From positions 1 through 39,315 of IMG/VR virus record IMGVR_UViG_3300049846_001272: a stretch of DNA of 39,315 nucleotides, one strand, 5' to 3'. This DNA comes from a virus. The translations under genes and the position numbers were made by a program. Below, piece by piece: positions 24,534 through 33,363 of the stretch. The first letter of the stretch is position 1, and the number at the start of each line of letters is the position of its first letter. Below the pieces are notes generated by a model. The model was given only the letters and a program-made list of their open reading frames with translations, was not told where the DNA came from and did no database searches.

Positions 24534-27500
24534 TTACAGAATAAAAATAGTTATATTGGATTACACAAATTTCCTGTTTTTAAGGAAGATACTAGCCCTA
24601 CCTCTTTTGATTATTTAAGATTGGATTCAGTACCTGATGAATTAACTTCGGGTAGGAATTTAATTAAAATAACAGGAAATGTTAGTAAGTTTAAGCCCAA
24701 TGTACCCATATATGTTGAGGTATTAGATAGTTCCGGAAACAATCTTTTTGTTGAATATTTTGATTATTATGATACATTAAAGCGTCGATTGATTGTAATC
24801 CACGTTAACGAAACGATAGCACCGGGCCCGTGTTTAATTACTATATGCGGAGTATTGAATGATAATTTGGTACCTGCGAATTTTGTCAATAAAATTAATT
24901 TTAGATGGCAAAAGAAAGTCAATGTAGTAATCAATAAACCTAATGGCAGTGAGATAATATACCAAACGCCGCCATCCGTAGTATTACAAACTCGAGTTCG
25001 TCCTTTTGTTACTGCATCATATAGAAATGATGAAGAAATGATTGTTCGTGAATATGGCCATATACGTTTTTTGGATTATAATTTCGGAGATCATATAGGA
25101 GATGCCGATGCAGCGTCGACTATCATACAACGAAAAAAAGCCTTTTCTATTTTACCGGCATCGACGGATCCATCAATTACATCCTTTACTAGAGAAACTG
25201 TTTATCATTTACGTGATTTAAATTATTCAGCAAAACAATTAGCTACTAATTTTTCGTCTTTATCGCCACAAGGCGGTCAATTCGCATGCTTCGGTTCTAA
25301 TGCTATTTATGATTATAACTTTTCTAAGAATGAAGGATGGGAACTAGTAACAGGATCTTCTGATATTACTATTAATCGAGTAAATTATGCTGGACGTGAT
25401 TATGTTATACAGTCTGAACAAGCCATACCTGCCGCACAGTGGGTATCAGGAAGCGGTATTGATTTTAATTTGGGTCCGGGATTTGATTCAACTAAAACAT
25501 ATTTATTAGTATTTGATGCTAGGTGGAATACTATCGATCCTATGTTACCGGCGGGTAACTACCAAGTTACTGCTAGTTTAGCTACTTGGGATGATCCTAC
25601 TGAAGTACCGACCACCGTTATGTGGTTAGCTGGTCTAGGGCCAGATATGGGAACTTGGGTAACGTATGCCGGTATAATGCGTAGTGACACGATGCGTAAT
25701 TGTCTTCGACTACGTACGTCTTTATATTATGGGGCGCAACTGCAATTGGATAATGTACGTTTATACCCGTTAGATCAAATATCAACTGACTTTAATTTTA
25801 ATTCAGATCTAATTGGTGGTTACATAAAGGTTAATAACCCGGATATTCGCCCCGGAACATCATCTGCAGATGAATTAATAGTTGATGACCCTACATATAA
25901 AGCATATATTGATTCGGTATTGAATACATCGACGGCCGCGGCTGATTCTAGATTTTACTATGAATTAGTTGACCGCAATTCAAAAAGTAATCCTATAACA
26001 TATTTAACTAAATTACATAGGATTCATGAATTTACGTCTAGGAATATTTTGGGACATCAATCTATAATAGGAGTTGCAGATGATAGGGAATTAGTTACTG
26101 ATAATTTTATACCGGATTATAATATAGCATTGCCATTTGGATTTGTTCAAGGATATGATGATCACTTATATGCAGTATCACAAACAGGGGGGTCTTCATT
26201 ATCGGGAAGTATTTTTAAATATGATATTGATACGAATACTTTATCCACGATTGCTTCATTTCCTTCATCAAAAGCCTGGCCTAAATATCAAATGGAATAT
26301 ATCACCAATAATCCGGATAGCACTAAGAATGGATTTTGGGGCGTAACTTTTATAGGCGGCACCTTTAATGTGGGTACTATATTTTTCTGTAAACGAGACC
26401 CTATAAGTTACGCATATACTTTAAGTTTTCCTTTTTCATTTTTTAGTGGGTCTACCAATTACCTTTCTGGATTTTACGCAGGGCCTCCTGCTGCTTCATC
26501 CGATGGGCAATATTTATATGGCGTTACTACTAGGGGTGGATCTAATAATAAAGGAACATTATATAGATATAAATTAGGTAGTTGGTTTCAATATTTAAAA
26601 CAATTCGAAACCGGTTCTAGTATATCTGATTTAGTAGGAATAGTAGCTGAAGTTATATATCCATCAAAAGTATTAGAATATAGCGGGTCATTATGGGGAA
26701 TGCGACCTAGGGGAGGATTGAATAATAGTGGTAGTATTTTTAAGTATAATTTAGCCACGGGCATATATTCTGAAAGTTTCTCTTTCCCATTAATTACAGC
26801 GACTAGTGGCGGCTATACTCCTGCAGGCGGGTTGATATTAGGCCCGGATGGCTATTTATATGGTACGACTGTAAATACTTCAACGTCTGCGAATGGCGGA
26901 ACTATATTTAGGTATTCAGCAAGTAACGGCACTGTAGAAACTTTATACACATTTGATTCTGCTACTGAATTATCTACGATTACCGCACCTATGATTTATG
27001 ATAATGGTAAATTTTACGGTGTCGGGTCCGCAGGTAATGCATCAGGTAATGGTGCTGTATTTAGTTTTTCAGGATCTAGTGTAGAGATATTTCCTACATC
27101 CGTAGATGATCCTACTGAAAATCCGGTGGGTGGATTAATTAGAAAAGGAGATTATTTATATGGTACTACTACCGATGGTGGTGGCACCGGCAATGGAGGT
27201 GTGTATCGTATTAGTAGAACCGGTACTACTAGCCCGTATATAGATGTACCGGCATTACAAATATATCATAGAAATTCTATTATACCCGCACCCGTTCCTT
27301 CTAGTCAAACACTAATTTTAGATTATCCTAGATGGACCGGTGCCATTGCATCTAATGCTGATGCCAATAGTATGTATTCCGTTGTACAATTAGATTTAGA
27401 TAATCTAGAACCTATGAGTGGTGATGTGTCTAAAATTAGAATATCAGCTAAAACGAAGGGTATGAAAGGTGAATTCGTTGATTTAGGAGAATATTCTGTT

Positions 27501-29669
27501 ACGCCTACTGATTTATTATTAGATTTTAGATATGTAAACCACGTTTCGCATATAGATTCTCCTTATAGATTAACCGGGTACTTTAAACCTGTAATTTCTA
27601 AATATTTAACGTCAACTTTAGAATCAAGAAATTTACGAGACAACGCATATGTAAATGGGTGGAACACCGGGTCGATAACTACTAATTATTTTACTGGGAC
27701 TCCTATACACGTAAGTATGTCATTCACTTCAAATCCGGCTGCTGATAAACCTAATGATGCTTCTGTGGCTAGAGTGTATGTAGATTTTAATCCGGGTGCA
27801 CCTGCCTTAGCATATATGGTATATACTGCTAGTTCAATACCGCCGGGTACATCATCATTAAACACGTATCAACAGGTATCATATGAACTATTATCTGCAT
27901 ATCCTATGTTAAATATTATGGAGTCGGCGTCGTTAGCTTATTACACTAGTAGTGCCGGCTACGATAAATTGGGTTTGAATGCATTGATAGCATATCCTGC
28001 GATATTTAAAAATACTTCATCATTAACATATGACGATATATACGCAATTGCACCTAATGTGTCTTCTAATTATAGATTTAGTAGTGGGTCAACATCATAT
28101 GTATCCGGATCCGGGGGAAGTTTACCATTTAAATACCACAATAAATTGGGTTGGAGTACGGAAGAATTTTATTTGAGTGGGTCTTATATAGGAAGTTCAC
28201 CATTATATATGGGTATGTTATTTCAATGGAATCATGAATCAGTTGATTTAATGAATACAACTATTGATGAAAATAATCCACATTTAGTTGAAATAGGCAA
28301 TATTCTTTCTAAGGAAATAGGTGATAGAGAATATATAATGAATTTTTACTGGGAGTCATCTAGTTTTGCATCAAGTCCTGGATATTCTACAGTAAGTACG
28401 CCTCAAACAACAAATGGCAATGAAGTACTCATGGATTCAGTTAAAATATCATCAACTACTGATTCTAAGTATGCAGCAATTATAAATAAAAATAAAAATT
28501 TATTTTATAATTCAGATCCAATATCTTTTACTCCGGGCACGACTTATTTATTAAGTTTCAATGCCGTGTCAAAAATAAGTACGGTAGAAGCTATCGGTAC
28601 GCAAATACTTTCTAATAATTTTACTGCGGGTAATACTACTGATTGGGCCTGTAATGCTTCTTCGGAATGGACAATTAGTAATGGTAATTATGCATCATAT
28701 AAAATAAATACATATAACTCCGGATCGATTTCAATAAACACTGGATCGTTAACTCCTTCATATGCTAATAACGTGTGGTTAAATTCGGGGGTAACTACAT
28801 TTGGTATCGGATATTATAAATTAGATATATCATTGGGGGCATTCACTTTTTCGACATTTAAGAATCCCATTGATATTGAAATAACATGGAATGGTACGTC
28901 TAAGGTATTGACTGATATCCAGCCTTTAACTACGTATTCAATTATTTTATATAATAGTACTAACACTGCTAATAGACCAACTATTACATTTAAAAATACT
29001 TTATTGGGAGCGTCATCTGACGAAAAAATTCATATATTAAATCTATCATTAAAAGCATATTCATACTATGCAGAGCCCGGACAAAGCAATACCGGATCAT
29101 ATACGGCGAATCGAGATGCCAATATATTACCTACTGAATCGAAACTAATAGTTTATGGTATTAATACTTCTATCGGGGTTCCGTTTAAAGATGTTAGATC
29201 CCTAGATCCTGGAGAATTTATAGGAGAACTGGAACATAAATTAGAATATGGCCAATCCGGTGAAGTTAAAAATTATGAAAGGGTTGAAATGGAATTTCAA
29301 TCAGAAACTCCGGGTAGCGGTCAAATAGGATTTGCAGCAGATCCTAATTCGGATTGGTATATCAGCGATATATCAATTAAACCGAAGGACCGAGTTGGTA
29401 TTACACCTAAAACTTCTAGAATATACGTTAAAATACCTAATGAATTGGTAAATACTGCATTGACATTTAAAATTGAATATTTAAATGACTATGATACGAA
29501 AGCGGAATATAATACTATCATGACAGATATAATGTTTACTAACACTAATGAACAAGGAGTGGATGCGGGAGGTTCTATACCTAGTAATACTGCACCGTTA
29601 ACAGATCAAATAGGTTCCGAAATTAGGACACCGGGTGATGATCTAGTAGGTTCTGGTAGTTTAAATTGA
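24528..29669 (+). CDS. Large fibre-like virion protein with predicted seven-bladed propeller
   Basis: 1713 residues, the largest gene here and a probable host-recognition or tail fibre-type protein. Residues 1-130 are a beta-rich N-terminus (IKITGNVSKFKPNVPIYVEV). Residues about 270-415 look like a carbohydrate-binding jelly roll (VFDARWNT ... LQLDNVRLYPL). Residues about 537-900 hold seven repeats with cores such as GYLYGTTVN ... GGTIFRYS and DYLYGTTTDGGGTGNGGVYR, which match the TIGR03803-type extracellular repeat (LYGTT-x-GG-x-x-x-x-G-T-V/I-F-x-x). Residues 950-1300 resume a non-repeat structural backbone. Residues about 1330-1520 hold further CBM-like strands (LSFNAVSKISTVEA). There is no signal peptide. 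It has its own promoter and follows the recombination genes. Structural placement is inferred from composition and domain types. Confidence 0.68.
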   Translation: MILQNKNSYIGLHKFPVFKEDTSPTSFDYLRLDSVPDELTSGRNLIKITGNVSKFKPNVPIYVEVLDSSGNNLFVEYFDYYDTLKRRLIVIHVNETIAPGPCLITICGVLNDNLVPANFVNKINFRWQKKVNVVINKPNGSEIIYQTPPSVVLQTRVRPFVTASYRNDEEMIVREYGHIRFLDYNFGDHIGDADAASTIIQRKKAFSILPASTDPSITSFTRETVYHLRDLNYSAKQLATNFSSLSPQGGQFACFGSNAIYDYNFSKNEGWELVTGSSDITINRVNYAGRDYVIQSEQAIPAAQWVSGSGIDFNLGPGFDSTKTYLLVFDARWNTIDPMLPAGNYQVTASLATWDDPTEVPTTVMWLAGLGPDMGTWVTYAGIMRSDTMRNCLRLRTSLYYGAQLQLDNVRLYPLDQISTDFNFNSDLIGGYIKVNNPDIRPGTSSADELIVDDPTYKAYIDSVLNTSTAAADSRFYYELVDRNSKSNPITYLTKLHRIHEFTSRNILGHQSIIGVADDRELVTDNFIPDYNIALPFGFVQGYDDHLYAVSQTGGSSLSGSIFKYDIDTNTLSTIASFPSSKAWPKYQMEYITNNPDSTKNGFWGVTFIGGTFNVGTIFFCKRDPISYAYTLSFPFSFFSGSTNYLSGFYAGPPAASSDGQYLYGVTTRGGSNNKGTLYRYKLGSWFQYLKQFETGSSISDLVGIVAEVIYPSKVLEYSGSLWGMRPRGGLNNSGSIFKYNLATGIYSESFSFPLITATSGGYTPAGGLILGPDGYLYGTTVNTSTSANGGTIFRYSASNGTVETLYTFDSATELSTITAPMIYDNGKFYGVGSAGNASGNGAVFSFSGSSVEIFPTSVDDPTENPVGGLIRKGDYLYGTTTDGGGTGNGGVYRISRTGTTSPYIDVPALQIYHRNSIIPAPVPSSQTLILDYPRWTGAIASNADANSMYSVVQLDLDNLEPMSGDVSKIRISAKTKGMKGEFVDLGEYSVTPTDLLLDFRYVNHVSHIDSPYRLTGYFKPVISKYLTSTLESRNLRDNAYVNGWNTGSITTNYFTGTPIHVSMSFTSNPAADKPNDASVARVYVDFNPGAPALAYMVYTASSIPPGTSSLNTYQQVSYELLSAYPMLNIMESASLAYYTSSAGYDKLGLNALIAYPAIFKNTSSLTYDDIYAIAPNVSSNYRFSSGSTSYVSGSGGSLPFKYHNKLGWSTEEFYLSGSYIGSSPLYMGMLFQWNHESVDLMNTTIDENNPHLVEIGNILSKEIGDREYIMNFYWESSSFASSPGYSTVSTPQTTNGNEVLMDSVKISSTTDSKYAAIINKNKNLFYNSDPISFTPGTTYLLSFNAVSKISTVEAIGTQILSNNFTAGNTTDWACNASSEWTISNGNYASYKINTYNSGSISINTGSLTPSYANNVWLNSGVTTFGIGYYKLDISLGAFTFSTFKNPIDIEITWNGTSKVLTDIQPLTTYSIILYNSTNTANRPTITFKNTLLGASSDEKIHILNLSLKAYSYYAEPGQSNTGSYTANRDANILPTESKLIVYGINTSIGVPFKDVRSLDPGEFIGELEHKLEYGQSGEVKNYERVEMEFQSETPGSGQIGFAADPNSDWYISDISIKPKDRVGITPKTSRIYVKIPNELVNTALTFKIEYLNDYDTKAEYNTIMTDIMFTNTNEQGVDAGGSIPSNTAPLTDQIGSEIRTPGDDLVGSGSLN
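26150..27225 (+). repeat. Seven TIGR03803-like repeats encoding a propeller
   Basis: Seven divergent units of about 45-60 residues each. Each has an aromatic-Gly core (HLYAVSQTGG; FWGVTFIGG; YLYGVTTRGG; LWGMRPRGG; YLYGTTVN; FYGVGSAGN; YLYGTTTDGG) followed by a G-[ST]-[IL]-[FY] or G-x-V-[FY] strand. Seven is a standard number for a closed beta-propeller. Confidence 0.65.
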
Positions 29670-29672
29670 TTA

Positions 29673-29683
29673 TATATTTATTA
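29673..29683 (+). promoter_or_regulatory. Candidate late promoter (TATATTTATTA), leaderless
   Basis: An exact TATATTTATTA ends two bases before the ATG at 29686, inside a 16-base intergenic gap. With a -7 or -10 role, transcription would begin at or around the first codon. Confidence 0.58.
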
Positions 29684-29685
29684 AT

Positions 29686-31617
29686 ATGAAAGAAAATAAA
29701 ACAGTAGTAATATATCCAGGTAGATTCCAACCATTTTCTAAGCATCACGCGGCTGCTTTCTTGTGGGTACAAAAAGAATTTCCAGATGCTGATGCATATA
29801 TTGCTACTTCAAATGTAACTGATTCCGATAAAAGTCCTTTTAATTTTGATGAAAAAAAATCTATTATAGATGTATATGGATTGGGCAAATATGTTAAAAA
29901 GGTAGTATCACCATATAAGTCTGAAGAAATATTAAAAAAATATGATCCCAAATCTACTGTTTTAATATTTGTAGTAGGAGAAAAAGATAGGGATCGATTA
30001 GCCGGTTCATATTATAAGCCATATCCTAAAAATCCTAAGAAATTAAATTCATATGAGAAAAATGCGTATGTAGTAATAGCTCCGCATATTCATATGACTG
30101 TAAAGGGTAAGGAACTTAGTGGTAGCGAAGCGCGTAAGATATTGGGCAACCCTAAAATTTCAGATGAAAAGAAAAAGGAAGTATTTAAAAATATATTTGG
30201 GTGGTATTCATATAAAATGTATAAATTTATAACTAATAAGCTAAAGAAAAACGCTCTTAAAGAGCTTAAATTATTCTCTAAAGAGTGGTGGAATATTGGG
30301 TTAAACGAATCTATTCCAGGCGGTTTATCGCAGGGTAAGACAATAGAAGATATCGCATATCATCACTTACCCAACTTAAGAATGGGTATACGGCCATTAA
30401 TTGTCGGTTTAAAGAAACAATTAGAACAAGGAATTAAAGTTGAAATGGAGCATACAACTGACAAAAACATTGCCAAAGAAATTGCTATGGACCATTTATG
30501 GGAAAACCCAATGTATTATAGTAAATTAGTAAAAGCTAATTTGCAAGAAGGTGGCGTAGCAGGACATATGAATCATCCATTTAATTTGCCTACTGTCAAT
30601 ACCGGTGCTGATTTAATTAAAGTTTTTAAGGATGCAGTCAATTATGTATCTAAAAAACCGGCCGCAGTTAAAATTGACGGGCTAAACAACTCTATAAAAT
30701 TAGTTAACGAAAAGGGTAAAGAACAATTTGGGCTAGACTTCGGAACAATGAGAGATGTTGATATAAAAGGTATAACATTAAATGACATCGGATCTAGATT
30801 TGATACTGGGCATGGCATGATACAAGCAGGTACTGAAACTTTAACTGCATTTAACAAATGTTTACCATATATTCAAAAAGAATTGGCTGCATTAGGGTTG
30901 TCATCAAAACCCAAAATTAATAATGGTATTAAGGTAGATACTCTACTGAATATTGAAATAGTATTGGTTGGTGATGATAAACGAGCCAATGTTATAGAAT
31001 ATGATAAAAACTTTTTTGTAATCCACGGTACAGTAGAAGCAACTGCCGATCTCAAAACTAAAAAGAGAACTAAAAAAATCAAATCAGGGCCCAGTGCTAG
31101 AATAGAAGCATTAGTAAAAAAAGCTAAACCTATTATGGAAAAGCTAGGATTTGGAATATACGGTATGATAGGAACTAAAGTAAAAGAAAAAATTAATTTA
31201 GCTGAACCATTAAATTCCACGTTAACTGTAAAATACGGACCTAATAAAAAAGTAACTAAAAGTTTAAAGGATTGGTTAAAGACAGCTGAAAATCCTAGGG
31301 ACGCAAAAATAAAATATCTAGACGGAACGACGGGATATGCTATGAATAAGAAAAATTATTTGAACATACTAAATCAAGCCCTGCCATTAGTTAAACTAAC
31401 TACTAATCCGGATGATCATAAAAAACTGATAGATGGTGCCGTAATGTATCATGCTACTAGAATACTAGGTAATGCGATATTAAAAGCATTAGGATCGGAA
31501 GTAGGAGATGTATTAAACCATGAGGGTATAGTAATTCGTACAGATGATGGGCAAACATTTAAAATTACTGGAGAATTTATAGTTGATTCATTATCTAGTA
31601 AATTCGGTAAAAAATAA
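29686..31617 (+). CDS. Nucleotidyltransferase - DUF5661-like - ligase-like fusion protein
   Basis: 643 residues in three parts. Residues 5-180 resemble the cytidylyltransferase/NMN adenylyltransferase fold: VVIYPGRFQPF (G12-R13-F14), then SKHH at 18-21 where the family has (H/T)xGH, and LSGSEARKIL (S145-R150) matching the ISSTxxR motif. Residues about 250-285 (KVEMEHTTDKNIAKEIAMDH, then LWENPMYYSKL) match a DUF5661-like helical segment. Residues about 290-640 look like a covalent nucleotidyltransferase (nucleic-acid ligase/DUF6267-like) domain: motif I VKIDG with K329, motif IV EGIVIR at 613-618 and a motif V-like FKITGEF with K626. This predicts AMP transfer to a nucleic acid end or another target. 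The pathway is unknown; NAD or RNA/DNA repair are options. No signal peptide. It has its own promoter. Confidence 0.65.
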   Translation: MKENKTVVIYPGRFQPFSKHHAAAFLWVQKEFPDADAYIATSNVTDSDKSPFNFDEKKSIIDVYGLGKYVKKVVSPYKSEEILKKYDPKSTVLIFVVGEKDRDRLAGSYYKPYPKNPKKLNSYEKNAYVVIAPHIHMTVKGKELSGSEARKILGNPKISDEKKKEVFKNIFGWYSYKMYKFITNKLKKNALKELKLFSKEWWNIGLNESIPGGLSQGKTIEDIAYHHLPNLRMGIRPLIVGLKKQLEQGIKVEMEHTTDKNIAKEIAMDHLWENPMYYSKLVKANLQEGGVAGHMNHPFNLPTVNTGADLIKVFKDAVNYVSKKPAAVKIDGLNNSIKLVNEKGKEQFGLDFGTMRDVDIKGITLNDIGSRFDTGHGMIQAGTETLTAFNKCLPYIQKELAALGLSSKPKINNGIKVDTLLNIEIVLVGDDKRANVIEYDKNFFVIHGTVEATADLKTKKRTKKIKSGPSARIEALVKKAKPIMEKLGFGIYGMIGTKVKEKINLAEPLNSTLTVKYGPNKKVTKSLKDWLKTAENPRDAKIKYLDGTTGYAMNKKNYLNILNQALPLVKLTTNPDDHKKLIDGAVMYHATRILGNAILKALGSEVGDVLNHEGIVIRTDDGQTFKITGEFIVDSLSSKFGKK

Positions 31618-31644
31618 ATACTAGGGCTAAATTAAGAAAACGCA

Positions 31645-31655
31645 TATATTTATAT
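31645..31655 (+). promoter_or_regulatory. Candidate late promoter (TATATTTATAT)
   Basis: TATATTTATATAAAAT lies 14 bases before the ATG at 31670 and differs from the main motif only at its last bases. It probably drives the run of small genes that follows. Confidence 0.55.
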
Positions 31656-31669
31656 AAAATTAATGTACA

Positions 31670-31969
31670 ATGAAATTAAAACATATTGTTAGAAGTTTAT
31701 CTGCTTTAAAAGAAAAGAAAAATGCAGTGGGTCGAGTAGGTTCTATTGGATTGACTATTCACGTTGATTCAGTTTGGGATGGTGGTTCAAAACAATTAAC
31801 TGTTACCGTAACAAATCAAGCTACCAAAGCGCCGGAATATATAATTCCTGATGTTGAGTCGGAAGATAAAGTGCAGGAAATAGTATCCGGGTTAGAATCA
31901 GAGTTGGGGGCTGCCTGTAAGAGTTTTTCTAAATCAGTTGATAAAATTTTAGCTAAATACCAAAAATAA
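31670..31969 (+). CDS. Hypothetical protein, 99 aa
   Basis: 99 residues: a basic helical N-terminus (KLKHIVRSLSALKEKKNA), a beta-rich centre (GSIGLTIHVDSVW, KQLTVTVTNQATKAP) and a C-terminal helix with Ser/Lys residues (LGAACKSFSKSVDKILAKYQ). No membrane segment, cysteine cluster or catalytic motif is seen, and I recognise no family. It is first in a unit that continues with a zinc-ribbon protein three bases downstream, and lies behind its own late-type promoter. This suggests a virion or assembly protein, but the evidence is only positional. An alternative ATG at 31663 opens only a nine-codon frame, so 31670 is the start. Confidence 0.55.
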   Translation: MKLKHIVRSLSALKEKKNAVGRVGSIGLTIHVDSVWDGGSKQLTVTVTNQATKAPEYIIPDVESEDKVQEIVSGLESELGAACKSFSKSVDKILAKYQK

Positions 31970-31972
31970 GTA

Positions 31973-32536
31973 ATGGGAGTTTTAGGATCTAATATTGATC
32001 GAGTAAAAAATATTCTAGCCGGCGATTATACGTCTAGAACAAAATCCGGTGTTGGGTATTCGAAAACTACTACGGATCATAGTGAGGGAGATATCTGGGA
32101 AGAAAATGGAAAAAAATGGACTATTAAAAACGGACTACGTCAGCCTATTACTAGATTTGATATAGCCAGGATTGAAAATATAGTACCATTAGCGTGTCCG
32201 GAATGTTCAAAACCATTAACTCACTATTTAGACACGCGATCTTGGAAAACTACTAAAAAATGTTTTGATTGTGTAGTAGCTGAGGAAACTAGAATGCGCG
32301 CAGACGGAACATTTGATGCATATTCAAAACAACTCTATAAAGAAAACGCGTTAGCTTGGTTAGAAGAAAAGCGCCAGCAATTTGAATTATTCATTAATGA
32401 CGAAGAATCACTTAAAGGATTTGTCACTGAAAATGGTACGATTGAAGATTGGTATGGTAAAATAGATAAAACTACAATAAAACAAAAATTTGAAGAAGAA
32501 TATAAAGAGTTTAAAGAAAAAATAGATTCTTTATAA
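31973..32536 (+). CDS. Zinc-ribbon hypothetical phage protein
   Basis: 187 residues. A four-cysteine zinc-binding site is clear: C75-x2-C78 (ACPECSKPL) and C97-x2-C100 (KKCFDCVV), separated by 18 residues. Before it is a stretch, DIWEENGKKWTIKNGLRQPI, which together with the zinc site forms a pattern I know from uncharacterised proteins of T4-like phages. The rest is helical and acidic (LAWLEEKRQQFELFINDEES). Zinc ribbons of this size often hold protein-protein or nucleic-acid contacts, but no function is established for this group. The gene starts three bases after its neighbour and is followed by an acidic small protein. Confidence 0.62.
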   Translation: MGVLGSNIDRVKNILAGDYTSRTKSGVGYSKTTTDHSEGDIWEENGKKWTIKNGLRQPITRFDIARIENIVPLACPECSKPLTHYLDTRSWKTTKKCFDCVVAEETRMRADGTFDAYSKQLYKENALAWLEEKRQQFELFINDEESLKGFVTENGTIEDWYGKIDKTTIKQKFEEEYKEFKEKIDSL

Positions 32537-32550
32537 TTAATGATTAATTT

Positions 32551-32829
32551 ATGAATTCAACGGACAAAATAATACGACGTATTGTCGATTTAGCTGAAGG
32601 GATTGGGGCAATATCTGATGACATTGTTTCAGAAGTCTTAATACAGGAAGCCTTGGATACGGCTTTAGGCGAATTGGAAAGAGCTGCGGCTTATATGCAG
32701 GACCAGTATGACATTAATGTTATAGATGATTTAAGTAATACAAACGAATTTGGAGACTTGGATGATGAAACAGATGTTAATGCTTTGGAAGACGATTATT
32801 TTGATAACATTGATGAAGACGACGAATAA
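32551..32829 (+). CDS. Acidic small hypothetical protein, 92 aa
   Basis: 92 residues. An N-terminal helix (STDKIIRRIVDLAEGIGAIS) and a central helix (LIQEALDTALGELERAAAYM) are followed by a very acidic tail (DDETDVNALEDDYFDNIDED). It is strongly acidic, in contrast to the very basic 47-residue protein encoded right after it, whose ATG overlaps this stop codon. A complementary charge interaction between the two is conceivable but unproven. No family is recognised. Confidence 0.6.
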   Translation: MNSTDKIIRRIVDLAEGIGAISDDIVSEVLIQEALDTALGELERAAAYMQDQYDINVIDDLSNTNEFGDLDDETDVNALEDDYFDNIDEDDE

Positions 32830-32972
32830 TGGCAGCAAAAACTAAAGTACAAAGTGTACGATTATATAAAAAGCGCTCCAAAGTAAGAAGACCTGGAGTA
32901 CATGCTAAATCTAAAACTTCTAAAAATAAAACATCTAAAAACTATAATAAGATATATGTTGGGCAAGGTTAA
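32829..32972 (+). CDS. Small highly basic protein, 47 aa
   Basis: An open frame of 47 codons overlapping the previous stop (TAATG). The product begins MAAKTKVQSVRLYKKRSKVR, then RPGVHAKSKTSKNKTSKNYN, ending KIYVGQG. It carries many Lys/Arg residues and almost no acidic ones. I recall RPG-x-H-x-K-x-x-x-S...Y...Y-x-GQG proteins of this size in other large phages, annotated only as hypothetical, so the frame is probably conserved and real. DNA or RNA binding, or a role in head filling or neutralising the genome, would fit the charge. The next gene probably starts inside its last 17 bases. Confidence 0.65.
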   Translation: MAAKTKVQSVRLYKKRSKVRRPGVHAKSKTSKNKTSKNYNKIYVGQG

Positions 32973-33363
32973 AACATTCGGACTATTGTTTTGGGGAGCG
33001 TGCATACGATTTTATCAATCTATCGTTGCTTTCTTTAAAAAGTATTGGAAAGTAATAGCATCTTCTATTTTGTTTTTATTAACATTTATGTTTCTTAAAA
33101 AGAGAAAAGCTGATCCGGAAGTATTGGAAGCTACTATACAAAATGCTGAAAGACAAGTAGATGATTCCATTAAATCAACTAGAGCGTTGGAATCAGAAAA
33201 AAAGAAGACAACGAAAGTCATTAAAAAAGTAGAAAAGAAAAAAGCAGAATTAGATTCAGCAAAAGCTAAAGTAAAATCTACCGTAAAAAAGGAAGCATCA
33301 AAAATGAGTACGGCAGATAAGTTGAAATACTTGAAGAAAAAAGCAGGAAGTACCGATATATGA
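32956..33363 (+). CDS. Membrane-anchored coiled-coil protein, candidate lysis factor
   Basis: 135 residues from the preferred start at 32956. An in-frame ATG at 32902 would add 18 residues and overlap the basic 47-residue gene much more. A hydrophobic stretch (VIASSILFLLTFMFL, about residues 31-45) follows a shorter apolar part (FGLLFWGACIRF), so one or two membrane helices are predicted. The remainder is a long Lys/Glu-rich coiled coil (NAERQVDDSIKSTRALESEK onwards). This layout, and the four-base ATGA overlap with a secreted LysM gene, is compatible with a spanin- or holin-like lysis pair, but no sequence family supports that. It could instead be a virion-associated membrane protein. Confidence 0.5.
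   Translation: MLGKVKTFGLLFWGACIRFYQSIVAFFKKYWKVIASSILFLLTFMFLKKRKADPEVLEATIQNAERQVDDSIKSTRALESEKKKTTKVIKKVEKKKAELDSAKAKVKSTVKKEASKMSTADKLKYLKKKAGSTDI

Noticed and set aside
26137-26346. A 69-codon + strand frame inside the fibre-like gene
   Set aside because: It is nested within the propeller-coding region in another frame and has no domain or own start signal.
32902-32955. An upstream ATG adding 18 residues to the membrane coiled-coil protein
   Set aside because: It would overlap the 47-residue basic gene by 71 bases, and the added part is not membrane- or signal-like. The start at 32956 leaves only a 17-base overlap.
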